In this document: positions 49,101-58,291 of the stretch, in pieces
Numbering within the stretch: the stretch's first letter is position 1
Layout: the number at the start of each line of letters is the position of its first letter
DNA from: Colias croceus
Taxonomy: Eukaryota; Arthropoda; Insecta; Lepidoptera; Pieridae
NCBI RefSeq assembly: GCF_905220415.1
Contig: NC_059537.1
Coordinates: 7,075,622-7,139,621, forward strand
Direction: 5' to 3'
DNA length: 64,000 bases
The notes under the pieces: generated by a model
Databases searched by the model: none
What the model was told of the DNA's origin: nothing
The model's input: the letters and a program-made list of their open reading frames with translations, nothing else
Translations under genes and position numbers: made by a program

Positions 49101-52100
49101 TGCGAAACATGTGACGTCACACTAGGGATGGGGGGGTCTTAGAAATGTGACCACCTGTGACAAGGACGGGGGGGGTGCTCAAAAACTCATGAAATTAGTG
49201 TGACGTACTTTATGGATGGCCCCTAATAGAGGAAACGTAAAAGATAAATTTCAAATTACCCTCATGAATCAATGTTTTATTTGTTTAACAACACGTGTTT
49301 TTAGATAATATTACATAATATGCATGGACGTATAAAAAAAGACGGACGGTATATCGCCTAAACATTGAGTGAAGCCTAGTAATGGCGGCGAAACATCCAT
49401 GTGTGTGTGCCATGTTGCCATGGCAACAGCTGTCCTGATGACAATGGCGGCTGTATTTTTTCTATAAATTTTGCCGTAATAATTTTGTCATTAAAACATA
49501 AAAGAAATAACTTGCTTCCCTGTGGAATGTAATCCCTTGTGTTTTGTTATTTAAAATTGTACTGTTGCGACACCATTTAACCACGTAAGACGGCATTTTG
49601 AATATTTTTTGTGAAACAGTGACGCAGTTAATCAGTCGGTAGTTCACGACGTAATGGCGGCCGACTAGCTTACTATGGTGAGAGTGTGTGCGTGTTTATT
49701 GTCTTTACACGATCGCTAGCTTACTATGGTGGCTTCACGTTGTTTGTTCGTAATACGGCGTCCGTCTTTTTTTATACGTCCATGATAATATGATTAAGAA
49801 CAATTTATAATTATTGTAGCATATTATTTTACCTGCAATAGTGATGCCCAAGCCATTTTCATCTTTCTTCAATTGTACCGTAAATCTGTCAGCTTCAGGC
49901 GATTCAGCATCTAGAATACAAGATTGATAAATTACATATATAAAATACTAAAAAATGTCGCAAATTATTATAATATGGTATACAATTAAAAACTTTACAT
50001 ACCACTTTCTAGTGGTGGCGTTATAGATTTATCAAAGACAAATCTAGAAGAGTTTGAGTTGTTGCTCAAAGGTGTAGGTTGTGTGTGGAATACTTGCTCA
50101 AAACCAGCCTCCATTAAATAACGATCTAGTGCTTCTGGACTCGAAAGAAGTCTGAAAAAAAAACATTTTATTACTGATATGTTGTCATTGCATCAATTGA
50201 GTATTGTATGAGAAAAAATTATTAATTAAAATGAAGCCAGTCAATAATTCTTGTAACTAGTCCATTATACATAGATAATTGAATGGGGAATATTCATGTT
50301 TTTCTTTTTTGTCTTAAATTAATAGTTTACTATTTTATAACGTAGAAAAAAATATTAATGGGCTTCAAAATCCTCTAGATATTTTTAAAAATGAAATTTA
50401 AATCTTTTAAAAAATGTAAGCAGTTCAAACGCCGCCATTGTGCGCGCGCTTTGCGTGACGTCACATGACACGTCCAGTGGGTGTTTACCTTCCCCGTTTT
50501 CCAATTACAGCACTAAAGCGCATTATGCGGCATAATGCTAACGTTGAATGTTCCAACTACAGCAACGCTTCGCACAATCGAGCACAAATAAAAGTAATGC
50601 GCGTGAATTGATGCGTGCAATCGATGCCAACTGTGACAGAAAATTAACAAGTGTTTTCCCCTTTAGGTTGGCATTGATCGAAATGTTTTGTTCATTATTA
50701 ACGTTAGTAAATATTATTTAATTGTTGGAAAAAAATTTTAAGTATGGATGAAGGTACAAACATTGACTTTTTTTTTATATTTCATATTTAAAATGTGAAT
50801 ACAATTTCATTTTAGAATTCGAATCTACAAACAAATTTGTTTACAGGAATATACTTTTGTAAACATTGCAATGGCTTGATCGAATCATTTAATGAAGCAG
50901 GCAATCATCAATGTTTTCGTGGAAAAGAATATATTTATCAAGATGGAGAAGACAACTCAATCTTATTTGTTCATAATTACGATAATGAAAATAAAGAAAA
51001 CCATGAAAAGCAAGTGTTTAACAACGAAGAGTCTGAAGTTAATAATTCTTTATTATCAGGTACAAATAGTTCTTATTTAAATAAAATTTAATGTCTTACA
51101 ATATATAGAATGGCTTTCACTAATATAGATTACAATTTTTTCAAACAGTAACGTAATAAATAATTTTTATATTTTAAATAACTTTTCAATGTTTTAAAAT
51201 GTTCAATTTTCTTAGCAACAAGTTAAAAATATTATGTACTGATTAGATCTAAGAGTTTTAATTGTATATTTTAGATGACACTGCATATATTGAAATTAGT
51301 GATGAAGACTTAAGTCAGTCTGCAGATTTTAAAACAGAGAGTAATCCTAAGAAAAGTAAGAATTTAATTAATTTTTTAATTTTTCTTAACAATAGTTTAT
51401 AGACTGTACATTAGGTTTTGAAGTTTTAATTAAATTATAATTGTGTGTTGTGTTTCTGGATATTTCAGATGCTGTGTGGACAAAGCAAGCCACGATGGCG
51501 ATGCTTAGCTTATACGAAGCAAATATACAGATGCTTATGGATATCGGCAAGAAATCAAGGGTGTGGAAGAAAATATCAGAAGGCTTAAAAGATTTATGTA
51601 TACAGGTAAAAATACTTATTATCATTAATGCTGAAGGTGCATTAAACTATTGATAGTGTGTTGATTAGAAATCTTCATTGTAAGCATTAATTTATGGTTG
51701 TACAGGTAACGGCAGATCAGGTTAAATGGAAATTTAATCGCTTAAATAACAAATATAAGGAGTGTATCGACAACAACAATATGAGTGGAAGAGCTCATAT
51801 GACATTTGAATATTATGAGCAATTCCAAGAAATTTTCCATAAAGAGAATAACGTTGCTACTTCAAGTACATTTTCTTCTTCGATACTTACTACAGATGAA
51901 AAAAAAAGAAAGCATGATATAACCGGATCAAAGAACATTAGTAAGAGTAAAAAATTAAAAGTAGATGCTACATCCAACAAAAAGAATCTACCACCAGTTG
52001 ATGAGTCTCCAAAACTCAAAACAACTCCGGTTGCAGACGTTAAAAAAACTGCAAGAAACCATCAACACATTCAAAGTATGGAAATTTTAGAAAAAATTCA

Positions 52101-55100
52101 AGAAAACCAGAAGGCTAGAGATGAAAAAATGACTAAATATTTAAAAATAAAAGAGAAAGAAATGGATTTAAAGAAAAAAGCAATCGATGTTCGTGAAACT
52201 GAAATGCAAGTTAAAAGAGATGTTGCGAGTGATAAACTAAAGTTTAATGAAAAGAAGCACAAAGACTGGTTAAATATAGAAAAATTGAAATGTGATCTTC
52301 TAAAAAAATTATTAAAAAATCGTACTGACAGCGAAGAGTCTGATTAAACTACCAAAAGTTAATGTTTAAGAGTTTATTGTACCTAAGAAGTTTATTTTAA
52401 CATGTCAAAACAAATGCTTTTTATTAAGATCTATGATTAAGATTTTGTTGTGCTTAAAAGTTTATAATAACATGCAAAAACAAATAAAACAACATATTTT
52501 AATTTATTTTTTATTTTTCACTTCTATATTTTGTTAAGTAGGTACTATTATCACTACGATAAATAAAAATAAAAAAAATATATACTTATTATAATAATAA
52601 AAGAAAAAAATAACTGGAATATCATATGTATATGTATTTATTATTAATTGTAAGGTGGAAATAAATAAAGCTTATTATTATTATTATTAAAAGTTTATAA
52701 TAACATGCAAAAACAAATAAAAAACATATTTTAATTTATTTTTTATTTTTCACTTCTATATTTTGTTAAGTACTATTAGGTATAACTACACATCTGGAAA
52801 CAATTCTCTGAATAATACCATTCTACGATCTCTATTATTATTATTATTTTGATATTGTTCTTCGTAACCATGTTCCTCTAAATTTATCCCTACATGTATA
52901 TTATCGACTTCAACGTTATCAAAATTGTCATGTTCATCGATACAATAATTGTGCAAAATACATGCTGCTGTAACGACCTCAGATACAAATGATAAATTTC
53001 TGTACTCAGTAAAAAATTTAATTCGTCGAAAACGGCTTTTCAATAGTCCAAAAGCTTTTTCAACTGACATTCGTGTAGATGAATGCAAATAATTGAATTC
53101 TCTTTGTTGAGGAGTTAAGTGACCATTATCTCGAAATGGTGGAACAAGCCATGATAGCGATGGATATGCAGAATCTCCAATTAAAAAAGTATTATTTGGA
53201 AATACATTTTCTTTATTATTGTGAGATTCTTCGTATAACGGTGATCTTCGAAAAACTCGAGCATCATGTAAAGATCCTGGTTCACCACAGTAAATATTAG
53301 TAAACTTCATATTAGAATCAACTACTGCTTGAAGATTTATAGAGAAATATTTTTTCCGATTACAATAATCTACTGCATCCTCATGAGGCTTTACAATCCT
53401 TATATGTGTACAATCGATTGCTCCTAAGACATTTGATATATTTTTTTTTCTGAAAAAACCTTCACATGTATTGATTATTGCATGATTAGTCTGAGGCCAC
53501 TTGATATCATCCAATTTCGTTAGAATCCAAGTTATGACACGGCGAATGACTCGGAATGTTGATGAAATTGAAATATCAAATAAATTTGATATAGTCCGCA
53601 ATGGTTCAGTATTTGCAATAAACCACAAAAATATTAAAAAGCTTATTTCAGCGCTGATGGGTTTCATCCCAAAGGTATTCTTGGGAATAAAAGCCGATGT
53701 TTCAAGTTCATCTACAAAAAAAGGTAAAAGTAATATATTATTATATAGTATATATAGTTAAAACTCAAAAATATGAATTCTTAAAATACGTACTTATCAG
53801 ATGATATGCAGTAGTTCGCGATAATCGAAAATTTTCTTTAAATTCAGCATCCGTCCAAGCTTTTACTACATTGAGATAATTTTCTACTCTTTGCTTTCGA
53901 CAACCTGTCATCAAATATTTCATCAATGGCTCAAATAACTCATCTGATGCATTATCATATATATTTTCAATAAATATATCACTTGATAAGGAACTAATTG
54001 ATTGATTTAAACTCTGAGTACTCGATAAATAGTCATCATCACTATCATCTGAGTAAGATGATTCAATTAAAAAGTATATAATTCTTTTAGAACTCATTTA
54101 AAAAAATTACTCAAAACAAAAAAAATGTTATTGAAATAATCAAAATCCAAATTACTTAAAATAACCATAGGTAAATAGTTTTCAACCAATTTAAGTATAA
54201 ACACATTAATGAGATTATTGCTAACTATGAATATTTTTTTTTTCAACAGTCAACACTGAACTTAGCGCAACCTGCTGGTGCATTTATTCACGTTCCAATT
54301 AAGCATCAGCATAATTCGGCATTGTGCGCCACTGAGTCGCATTATGCTCTGTAATTGGAAAACAGCCCTTGTGTTTACTATGAAGTATGGAGTATGGAGT
54401 GATGATTCATACAATGTCGTGTCAAATGACGTCACATTTCGTTCGACCAGTGGTGGCGCGTTCTGGCAGTTTGAATTTCGCTCACTTATTTTGCACTTTT
54501 TGAATATTATTTTAAGGGTTTAAATAAAAAGTAAATAAAAAAAATCATTTTCATTATAATATTACGATAATAAGTATTCGAGAAAAAAATATTTTAGGCC
54601 ATTTAAAATTTTATGCATATTCCCTATTAATAAAAATACAGAATTAAATAAATTCTGAATGAAAGACTTTCAATTTGTCTACACGTGAATTCATTTCAAT
54701 TTCTATTATTGTAAATGTAAAGAATATCACTAAAATAGTATTCAGTCACATATTTTCAATAGTAATACATATTTGAACAGCGAAAAAACTTGATCCAGCG
54801 GTATAAGCTCTTACCTAGCGGGTACAATAGGAGCGTTAGACGCGTGCACAGCGGTGGGGTCGACCGCGCGCGCTACCACGAGACGCACGCGCGAACCGGA
54901 CGCGCGGAGCACGCCTGCCACTTGCTCTGAACCCATCTCCATTAGACTCACCTGCATTTATGTACTTTTATTATTGAATTTACTTAACGCGTTGGTGTTG
55001 GCTTCAATATCATTGTTACTTTACTAAAATTTTTCATTCAACTAGACTTTCTACAGAAGCACTTCTGAACCATCTAAATGCATAGTAAACACTGGTTCAG

Positions 55101-58100
55101 AAAGCAATTCATTTAATTTTTAATTAGTAGATATGTAGCGACACCTCGCTCTGAATCGCGCAAGCGAAATGTTTCGCTACAGAGCCTATATATACAACTT
55201 TCCGACATCATCCATCGGGGGCCTTCACGGCCGGCCAGTCCAGTAGACTGGTCGAGGATCCTCCCTTTTTCGATGGAGGAATTCCACCTTCCTTCCTCCA
55301 CAGTGGTGACCCCTGACAGTTCACAACTCCTTCTGTCCATCCATGATGTCCATGCCCTATCCCTTCCCCACCTACGATCACCGTCCGCCAGCCAGCGCAC
55401 TCGGCTTCAAATGGAGTCCTGTCCACTACCATGTGCGATCGCGCATGCTTGGTCAGCTCCACAGCCATCCTCACTGCACACTCCGACTCACTGGAGCATT
55501 ACACGCAGCATCACCGCACTCAGTTCCGACTCACCGTGAACTAGCGGCTTCCTGTTCCGACTCACTGGAACATACCTGGCACTGGCAAGGCAATTCGTAC
55601 TACGACCTCCGGTCTCGGAGGGGAGTCCTGTAGCGACACCTCGCTCTGAATCGCGCAAGCGAAATGTTTCGCTACAGAGCCTATATATACAACTTTCCGA
55701 CATCATCCATCGGGGGCCTTCACGGCCGGCCAGTCCAGTAGACTGGTCGAGGATCCTCCCTTTTTCGATGGAGGAATTCCACCTTCCTTCCTCCACAGAT
55801 ATAGTACCGTCCAATTAGTACCAAACTTATTCCACATGAATAGTTGATCAATAATGAAGTTAAGATTTGCAAATGCCAAATAGATACACACCAACTTATT
55901 GTAACTATAATTGTATGTTTGTTGAATCATTTGTTTTTTCGTGTTTTAGGCTATAAAATGTTACTTACATCACCAATTTGTAGAATATGATCACCAGATT
56001 TGAGCCTTCCATCGCGATCGGCGACGCCACCAGCAAGTATGGTCTTAACAATCACTCCACTTGTTCTGGCTCCAATTATTCCTGAACATAAAAAAATATT
56101 TATAATCAAATATGTCTACTTATCTTTATATAAATGTGTTTTGCGATGTATATTTTGTGTGATGTCCACAATAAAACTATGTCCAAACACCAACATCCAA
56201 GCTCTGTTGTTGGTTAATTTTGATTGCAACAGATATTTAATACTTACCAAATCCCAGACCAGTGCCATCATTAACTAAGTTTATAATTTCCACCTGAGCC
56301 CAGTCACCAGCCACAATATTGTTTGATGTTGATGCTATTGAGTCATCATTTCGACCCATCTCTAACAGTCCTCTAGTCTGAAAAATCATTTACTAGAATA
56401 GTGACCCTGACATTTTGCATTCATTATGAGAAAAGATCTAAATCAAATTACAATTTTTAACAAAAGCACAACATTAAATGATCATAATATCAAAAATCTT
56501 AATTCAAATATTGCAATATGCATTCTAGGTACATTTGAGTTTATAAATATTGCATCTTTGAATTTTTTTAATTATGGTCCCAGTCAACTGAAAAATTTTG
56601 GCCCTGTACAGCACAGCTTTAGATAAGAAACAATAGTAACAGAAAGTAAACATGTTTACCAATACTCATTGTTGAAAAACATAAGGATTTTTATTGCTTC
56701 ATAAAGATATGCAATGATGTGCTATCAATTGAATGAAATAACAAACCATTTTTGGTAATCTTTATTACTCTTTTTTTATTTTTATTTTATTTATAAAAGG
56801 AACCCTTCAGTTTATAACATACAATTAATAATTAAGTACGCCAATAACAAGGTATCACCATTAACAGTTCAATGTAATTGATAAAAATAAAGAATTATGG
56901 AAACAGTGTTTAAAGTACTTAAAACTATACAAATGGGAATTGATTATTATAATTAAATTGCAAATTTCAACCCAAAACAAGTATGTGTATGCATGAGTGT
57001 GTGAGTGTGTGAATGAGTGTGTGTACATGCAATTTACCTGTTTAGGAGACATATTTGAATCAACAGATGCTGAATCAAGACCTAGTATTCTTTCATTATC
57101 TGAATTAGATCCAAACTCTAAACTTTGAGGTGGTGAAACTTGGGGTACCGTTTGTTCTTCCTCCCCTTCATGTGAACCATATAAATTTCTGCTTTGAATT
57201 GCCAGTTCACCTGAACATAAAAATATAAGATAACATGTCTTATTACTCAATAATGTAATGGTAAATCAGAGATAAAATCAATAAATTTTCTCCCATGAGA
57301 TGTGGACACAGATTTTTAGTCTTATAGGATTCATTAATTATATTATCAAAAGCGAAATATAATGGTTATCATAAAATAAAATATTATTTTGTCAAGTGAC
57401 ATTATAAGAAATTCATACCTGCAGGAGTTATATCAAAATCTGCTGGAATTATAGAAGGATGGTGTGCCACCTGTGTAGCCAACATGCTAACAGAATCATG
57501 TAGTGTGACAATGCTCCGTAATATTGGACTTTCCAATAAATTTATAAGCATATTTAAGTCATCATTAGTTGCAGCCTGCAAAGCATACATAGATATTCAT
57601 AAATAGTGATTCAAAGTGAATACTTCGGAAACTGAGATATGAATGTTAAATGTTTTAACCCATTGAGCCCCAAGCGGCCCAATTGGTCCAAGACACAATA
57701 GATTTTCTATTGTGTCTGTGGTTCCGGGGCATGAGTTATTAATTTATTCATTTATATGATAAACAATGGGGGATCAAATGAACACAATTTAACATTTGCA
57801 TAATAATTGACTACATTGTTAAAAGACAACAGAAAGTGGCTATACTAAAAGAGTAAATTATTGTTACAATAACACACCTTTAATTTAGCATCGTCGCTTT
57901 GATCAACAGCTGTTTTTACGCTTTCTATTTGCTGTAAAGCATTTGATATATTAACACTGAAATGCATGCTGAAATAAGAAATAATTATTACTTGTTACAT
58001 TGTTATTTCGTTTAATTTATGTGATATTGTTTTTTTTTCACGTACCTATTCATTGGTATTCACTTACTTTTCATGAGACTTTAACATAGATGAAATAACA

Positions 58101-58177
58101 CTTAAAACTAGCTCTAAATCAATGAGCAGCTTCAACGCTTCTTCTTTAAGTGAAAATGTATTTTGAATACGAAACAT
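37165..58177 (-). CDS. Patj: Patj: L27 plus four PDZ domain polarity scaffold
   Basis: Scaffold of the apical Crumbs-Stardust complex. Exons (minus strand): 58177-58068, 57968-57878, 57575-57419, 57210-57038, 56377-56248, 56081-55969, 54951-54815, 50151-50003, 49910-49833, 48115-47914, 47160-46999, 46809-46670, 46387-46202, 42008-41860, 41145-41001, 40224-40058, 37308-37165. All are GT-AG with matching phases: 810 aa. L27 spans about 42-100; PDZ1 about 206-290 (GLGF loop), PDZ2 364-446 (GLGI), PDZ3 551-640 (GLGI), PDZ4 708-795 (RGLGFSILDYQDP). This is the same L27+4 PDZ layout as fly Patj. The fly protein starts like MHFSVNIS in exon 2 (ATG 57967), so exon 1 may be an N-terminal extension of 37 residues or a leader. 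The exon 13 donor is repeated 16 times downstream; 46202 is the first copy. Intron 7 carries a whole Harbinger transposon. Confidence 0.94.
38758..38965 (+). repeat. SINE-like element, half of an inverted pair
   Basis: Starts actaggtttccgcccgcggc, contains cccgttcccgtgggatttcc and cagacagacagag, and ends tataatattagtatgga. An inverted relative lies at 39069-39222, tail to tail. In Patj intron 16. Confidence 0.6.
39069..39222 (-). repeat. SINE-like element, inverted partner
   Basis: On the plus strand it reads tccatactaatattataatt, ctgtctgtctgttactcaat, and stops at ctactttttatcccgggaat, so it lacks the 5' part of the family. It faces 38758-38965. Confidence 0.6.
39238..39380 (+). repeat. Unclassified 130-bp repeat, copy 2 of 3
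   Basis: Longer copy of the family at 29067, from gggccttgagcgcggggacc through ccgcggcagtccccgagtgc to cacacgt plus T run. It follows directly on the previous SINE-like copy. Confidence 0.65.
39382..39570. repeat. Foldback repeat with acgtgataac arms
   Basis: Short inverted arms (cacgtgataacgtc near 39381; gttatcacgtaaac near 39530) enclose a GC-richer body. A second diverged copy with acgtgacaac arms lies at about 62049-62268; both are followed by ctttaca(a/g)(a/g)caaccaatt. Superfamily unknown. Confidence 0.45.
39571..40036. mobile_element. MITE ending 21 bp from Patj exon 16
   Basis: The left end caattgagtatttgaataaa and the complement of the right end are the same over about 24 bp, followed on both sides by T/A-rich runs. 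Length is 466 bp, non-coding. The right end stops 21 bp from exon 16 (40058), inside the intron near its donor. The palindromic caattg ends hide any target-site duplication. Confidence 0.65.
40371..40518 (+). repeat. Unclassified 130-bp repeat, copy 3 of 3
   Basis: Copy of the 29067/39238 family starting gggccttgagctcggggacc, with small differences (gggctcggagatgtggc). Same orientation as the other two; in Patj intron 15. Confidence 0.65.
41499..41855 (+). repeat. SINE-like element split by a MITE at an exon edge
   Basis: Same family as 3104-3427: ctagcttaccgcccgcggct through gcggctttgttttatacta, interrupted by the 41681-41841 MITE, then resuming as tgtagtgatga, which matches the other copy after the break. 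Its resumed end is only a few bases from the exon 14 donor of Patj (41859). Confidence 0.6.
41681..41841. mobile_element. Mariner-like MITE inside a SINE copy
   Basis: Ends agtgccacaaacttatctga and its complement, 23 bp perfect, continuing ccc/ggg. About 160 bp long, non-coding. The uninterrupted SINE at 3104 shows the insertion point. TA-rich borders suggest the Tc1/mariner group. Confidence 0.65.
42553..42630 (+). mobile_element. Partial solo LTR
   Basis: Matches the 3' half of the 169-bp LTRs at 55134 and 55629 (tcacggccggccagtc to cttcctccaca) with a few changes. The 5' half is missing. It lies in Patj intron 13. Confidence 0.7.
43082..43175 (+). repeat. LINE/SINE 3' fragment
   Basis: Contains gacttcttctagaagcac, acatttaccaccaattcaga and aagcagtatctatagagaag, a motif series also seen at 3285-3410 and, diverged, at 55035-55110. 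Confidence 0.5.
43198..43600 (-). pseudogene. DDE-superfamily transposase C-terminal fragment
   Basis: About 130 codons on the minus strand. It contains LLDSILKDHGHSVLRLPPYH followed by PELNPIKLLWGIIKGKVA; the 'PPYhPeLNPIe' block precedes the third catalytic acid in Tc1/mariner and related DDE transposases. The tail is acidic (SSSSSDESFSEVEDYDYD) and ends in a stop at 43198. The catalytic core upstream is not found: the frame is lost above about 43600. It is a dead fragment in Patj intron 13. Confidence 0.75.
43902..44122. mobile_element. 221-bp foldback MITE, TA duplication
   Basis: The left end ggccgggagatactgacaca and its complement at the right continue for about 44 bp with one or two changes. 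TA flanks both ends (43900-43901 and 44123-44124). Probably a Tc1/mariner-type MITE. It lies in Patj intron 13, about 365 bp from the tandem array. Confidence 0.75.
44487..46280 (-). repeat. 16 x 114-bp array of a Patj PDZ3 exon end and donor
   Basis: Sixteen copies of an 84-bp block are separated by fifteen identical 30-bp spacers; the period is exactly 114 bp. Read on the minus strand each block is the last 82 bases of Patj exon 13 (HHYVRSVLPEGPVG...GDELL) plus the donor gt, and the spacer is CA/TA-rich intron sequence. The copies look identical by eye except for the block in the real exon (46198-46280), which has one synonymous change (CGT for CGC, Arg). The frame of PDZ3 stays open through all copies down to about 44382. 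A simple-repeat tract (44340-44480, gtgtgcg-like) borders the far side. Confidence 0.95.
47524..47630 (-). pseudogene. Decayed PDZ2 exon copy, distal
   Basis: Strong match to parts of Patj exon 10 (SNQRAVDALKQSGNIVTLE and IFEKSV-like codons), but most of the middle is deleted, joining the start to the end of the exon through gtgctaagcggcaagtccaa. It keeps a donor-like gcg|gtttgt and shares a breakpoint with the copy at 47660. Confidence 0.8.
47660..47836 (-). pseudogene. Decayed PDZ2 exon copy, proximal
   Basis: About 175 bp closely matching Patj exon 10 (47914-48115). It lacks a 20-base piece present in the real exon (near SVTPGSAAA), has a frameshifting loss around VNDRI, and has no acceptor where the real exon has tgcag. 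The donor gagag|gtttgttg is kept. It cannot add a PDZ domain as it stands. Confidence 0.85.
48211..49223. mobile_element. TAA-flanked TIR element (Harbinger-like)
   Basis: Ends ggggccatccataaagtacg and its exact complement, continuing tcacac/gtgtga, with TAA directly outside (48208-48210 and 49224-49226). A TAA/TTA duplication with GGGGC ends fits PIF/Harbinger non-autonomous elements. A second inverted pair lies inside (near 48525 and 48955: tagaggacgcaattttattt). 1013 bp, no transposase. In Patj intron 9. Confidence 0.75.
49323..49784. mobile_element. hAT-like MITE, 8-bp TSD ATAATATG
   Basis: Ends catggacgtataaaaaaaga and its complement, matching for 26 bp. ATAATATG lies directly outside both ends (49315-49322 and 49785-49792). 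The interior is GC-richer (atggcggc motifs) and non-coding. It sits in Patj intron 9, 49 bp from exon 9. Confidence 0.8.
50744..52347 (+). CDS. Harbinger-encoded Myb/SANT-like protein, 5 exons
   Basis: Partner protein of the transposase; in known Harbinger systems the Myb-like protein helps nuclear import and binds the element's ends. Exons: 50744-50753, 50847-51059, 51275-51355, 51469-51605, 51706-52347; GT-AG, phases match, 360 aa. Residues 4-24 look like a small zinc finger (YFCKHCNGLIESF..NHQC, CxxC...HxxC). Residues about 103-190 form a trihelix Myb/SANT-like domain (AVWTKQATMAMLSLYEANIQ; VWKKISEGL; QVKWKFNRLNNKYKECI). The rest is charged, with a predicted long coiled coil at about 270-355 and lysine-rich stretches. 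The 10-base first exon is chosen because it supplies an ATG in frame with a good donor; it is the weakest part of the model. Confidence 0.75.
52436..52795. repeat. Direct repeat between the two transposon genes
   Basis: A tract of about 110 bp (52455-52555, aaaagtttataataacatgc to attttgttaagtag) recurs at 52688-52795, and a weaker version precedes both near 52380. The repeat covers the 3' ends of both genes and contains aataaa-type signals, so it may supply terminators for the convergent transcripts. Confidence 0.65.
52786..54097 (-). CDS. Harbinger-type DDE transposase, 2 exons
   Basis: HARBI1-like nuclease domain. Exons 54097-53794 and 53711-52786, joined GT-AG in phase, give 409 aa. Catalytic acids of the DDE triad can be read: Asp201 in LGAIDCTHIR, Asp281 in FLIGDSAYPS and Glu319 in RMSVEKAFGLLKSRFRR, with the family motif GSLHDARVFR between them. 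The N-terminal 100 residues are serine/aspartate-rich, then helical (WTDAEFKENFRLSRTTAYHL, HTH-like). No stop or frameshift interrupts it. It is transcribed in the same direction as Patj. Confidence 0.88.
55035..55110 (+). repeat. Diverged retroelement 3' fragment
   Basis: Contains gactttctacagaagcact and ggttcagaaagcaattc, a weaker match to the series at 3285 and 43082. Confidence 0.35.
55134..55797. mobile_element. Miniature LTR retroelement (TRIM), identical LTRs
   Basis: Two 169-bp direct repeats (55134-55302 and 55629-55797), identical by eye, start TG and end CA and are flanked by GATA (55130-55133 and 55798-55801). Each has a cctatatataca TATA-like box. After the left LTR comes tggtgacccctgac, a plausible tRNA primer-binding site; before the right LTR comes ggaggggagtcc, a plausible polypurine tract. 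The 326-bp interior has no gag or pol. This is a TRIM, mobilised by another element's enzymes. It sits in Patj intron 6. Confidence 0.85.
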
Positions 58178-58291
58178 GCACAGTATATTTTTTTTCCAAA
58201 AACAACGAAAAAAATTTTTCAATTAAAAATTTAATCGCAATACTGTCAATGTCACACCACTGTGCTGAGCTATGCTGAGTACTGACCACTG

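Larger units (their letters stand above)
50489..54370. mobile_element. PIF/Harbinger-type transposon with two intact genes
   Basis: A 3.9-kb element in Patj intron 7. The subterminal 15-bp gttttccaattacag (50496-50510) is perfectly inverted at 54349-54363; the few bases outside it differ between ends. It carries a Harbinger-type DDE transposase (minus) and a zinc-finger/Myb-SANT-like protein (plus), arranged tail to tail as in autonomous Harbinger elements. gcattatgc-like palindromes recur just inside both ends. An 8-bp gtgtttac lies outside both ends (50481-50488 and 54371-54378), which is longer than the usual 3-bp Harbinger duplication. Both genes are intact as far as can be read, so the insertion may be young. 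Confidence 0.85.

Noticed and set aside
55113..55814. Small proteins around 55.1-55.8 kb
   Set aside because: They lie across the LTRs and interior of the TRIM; matching frames recur in both LTRs because these are direct repeats.
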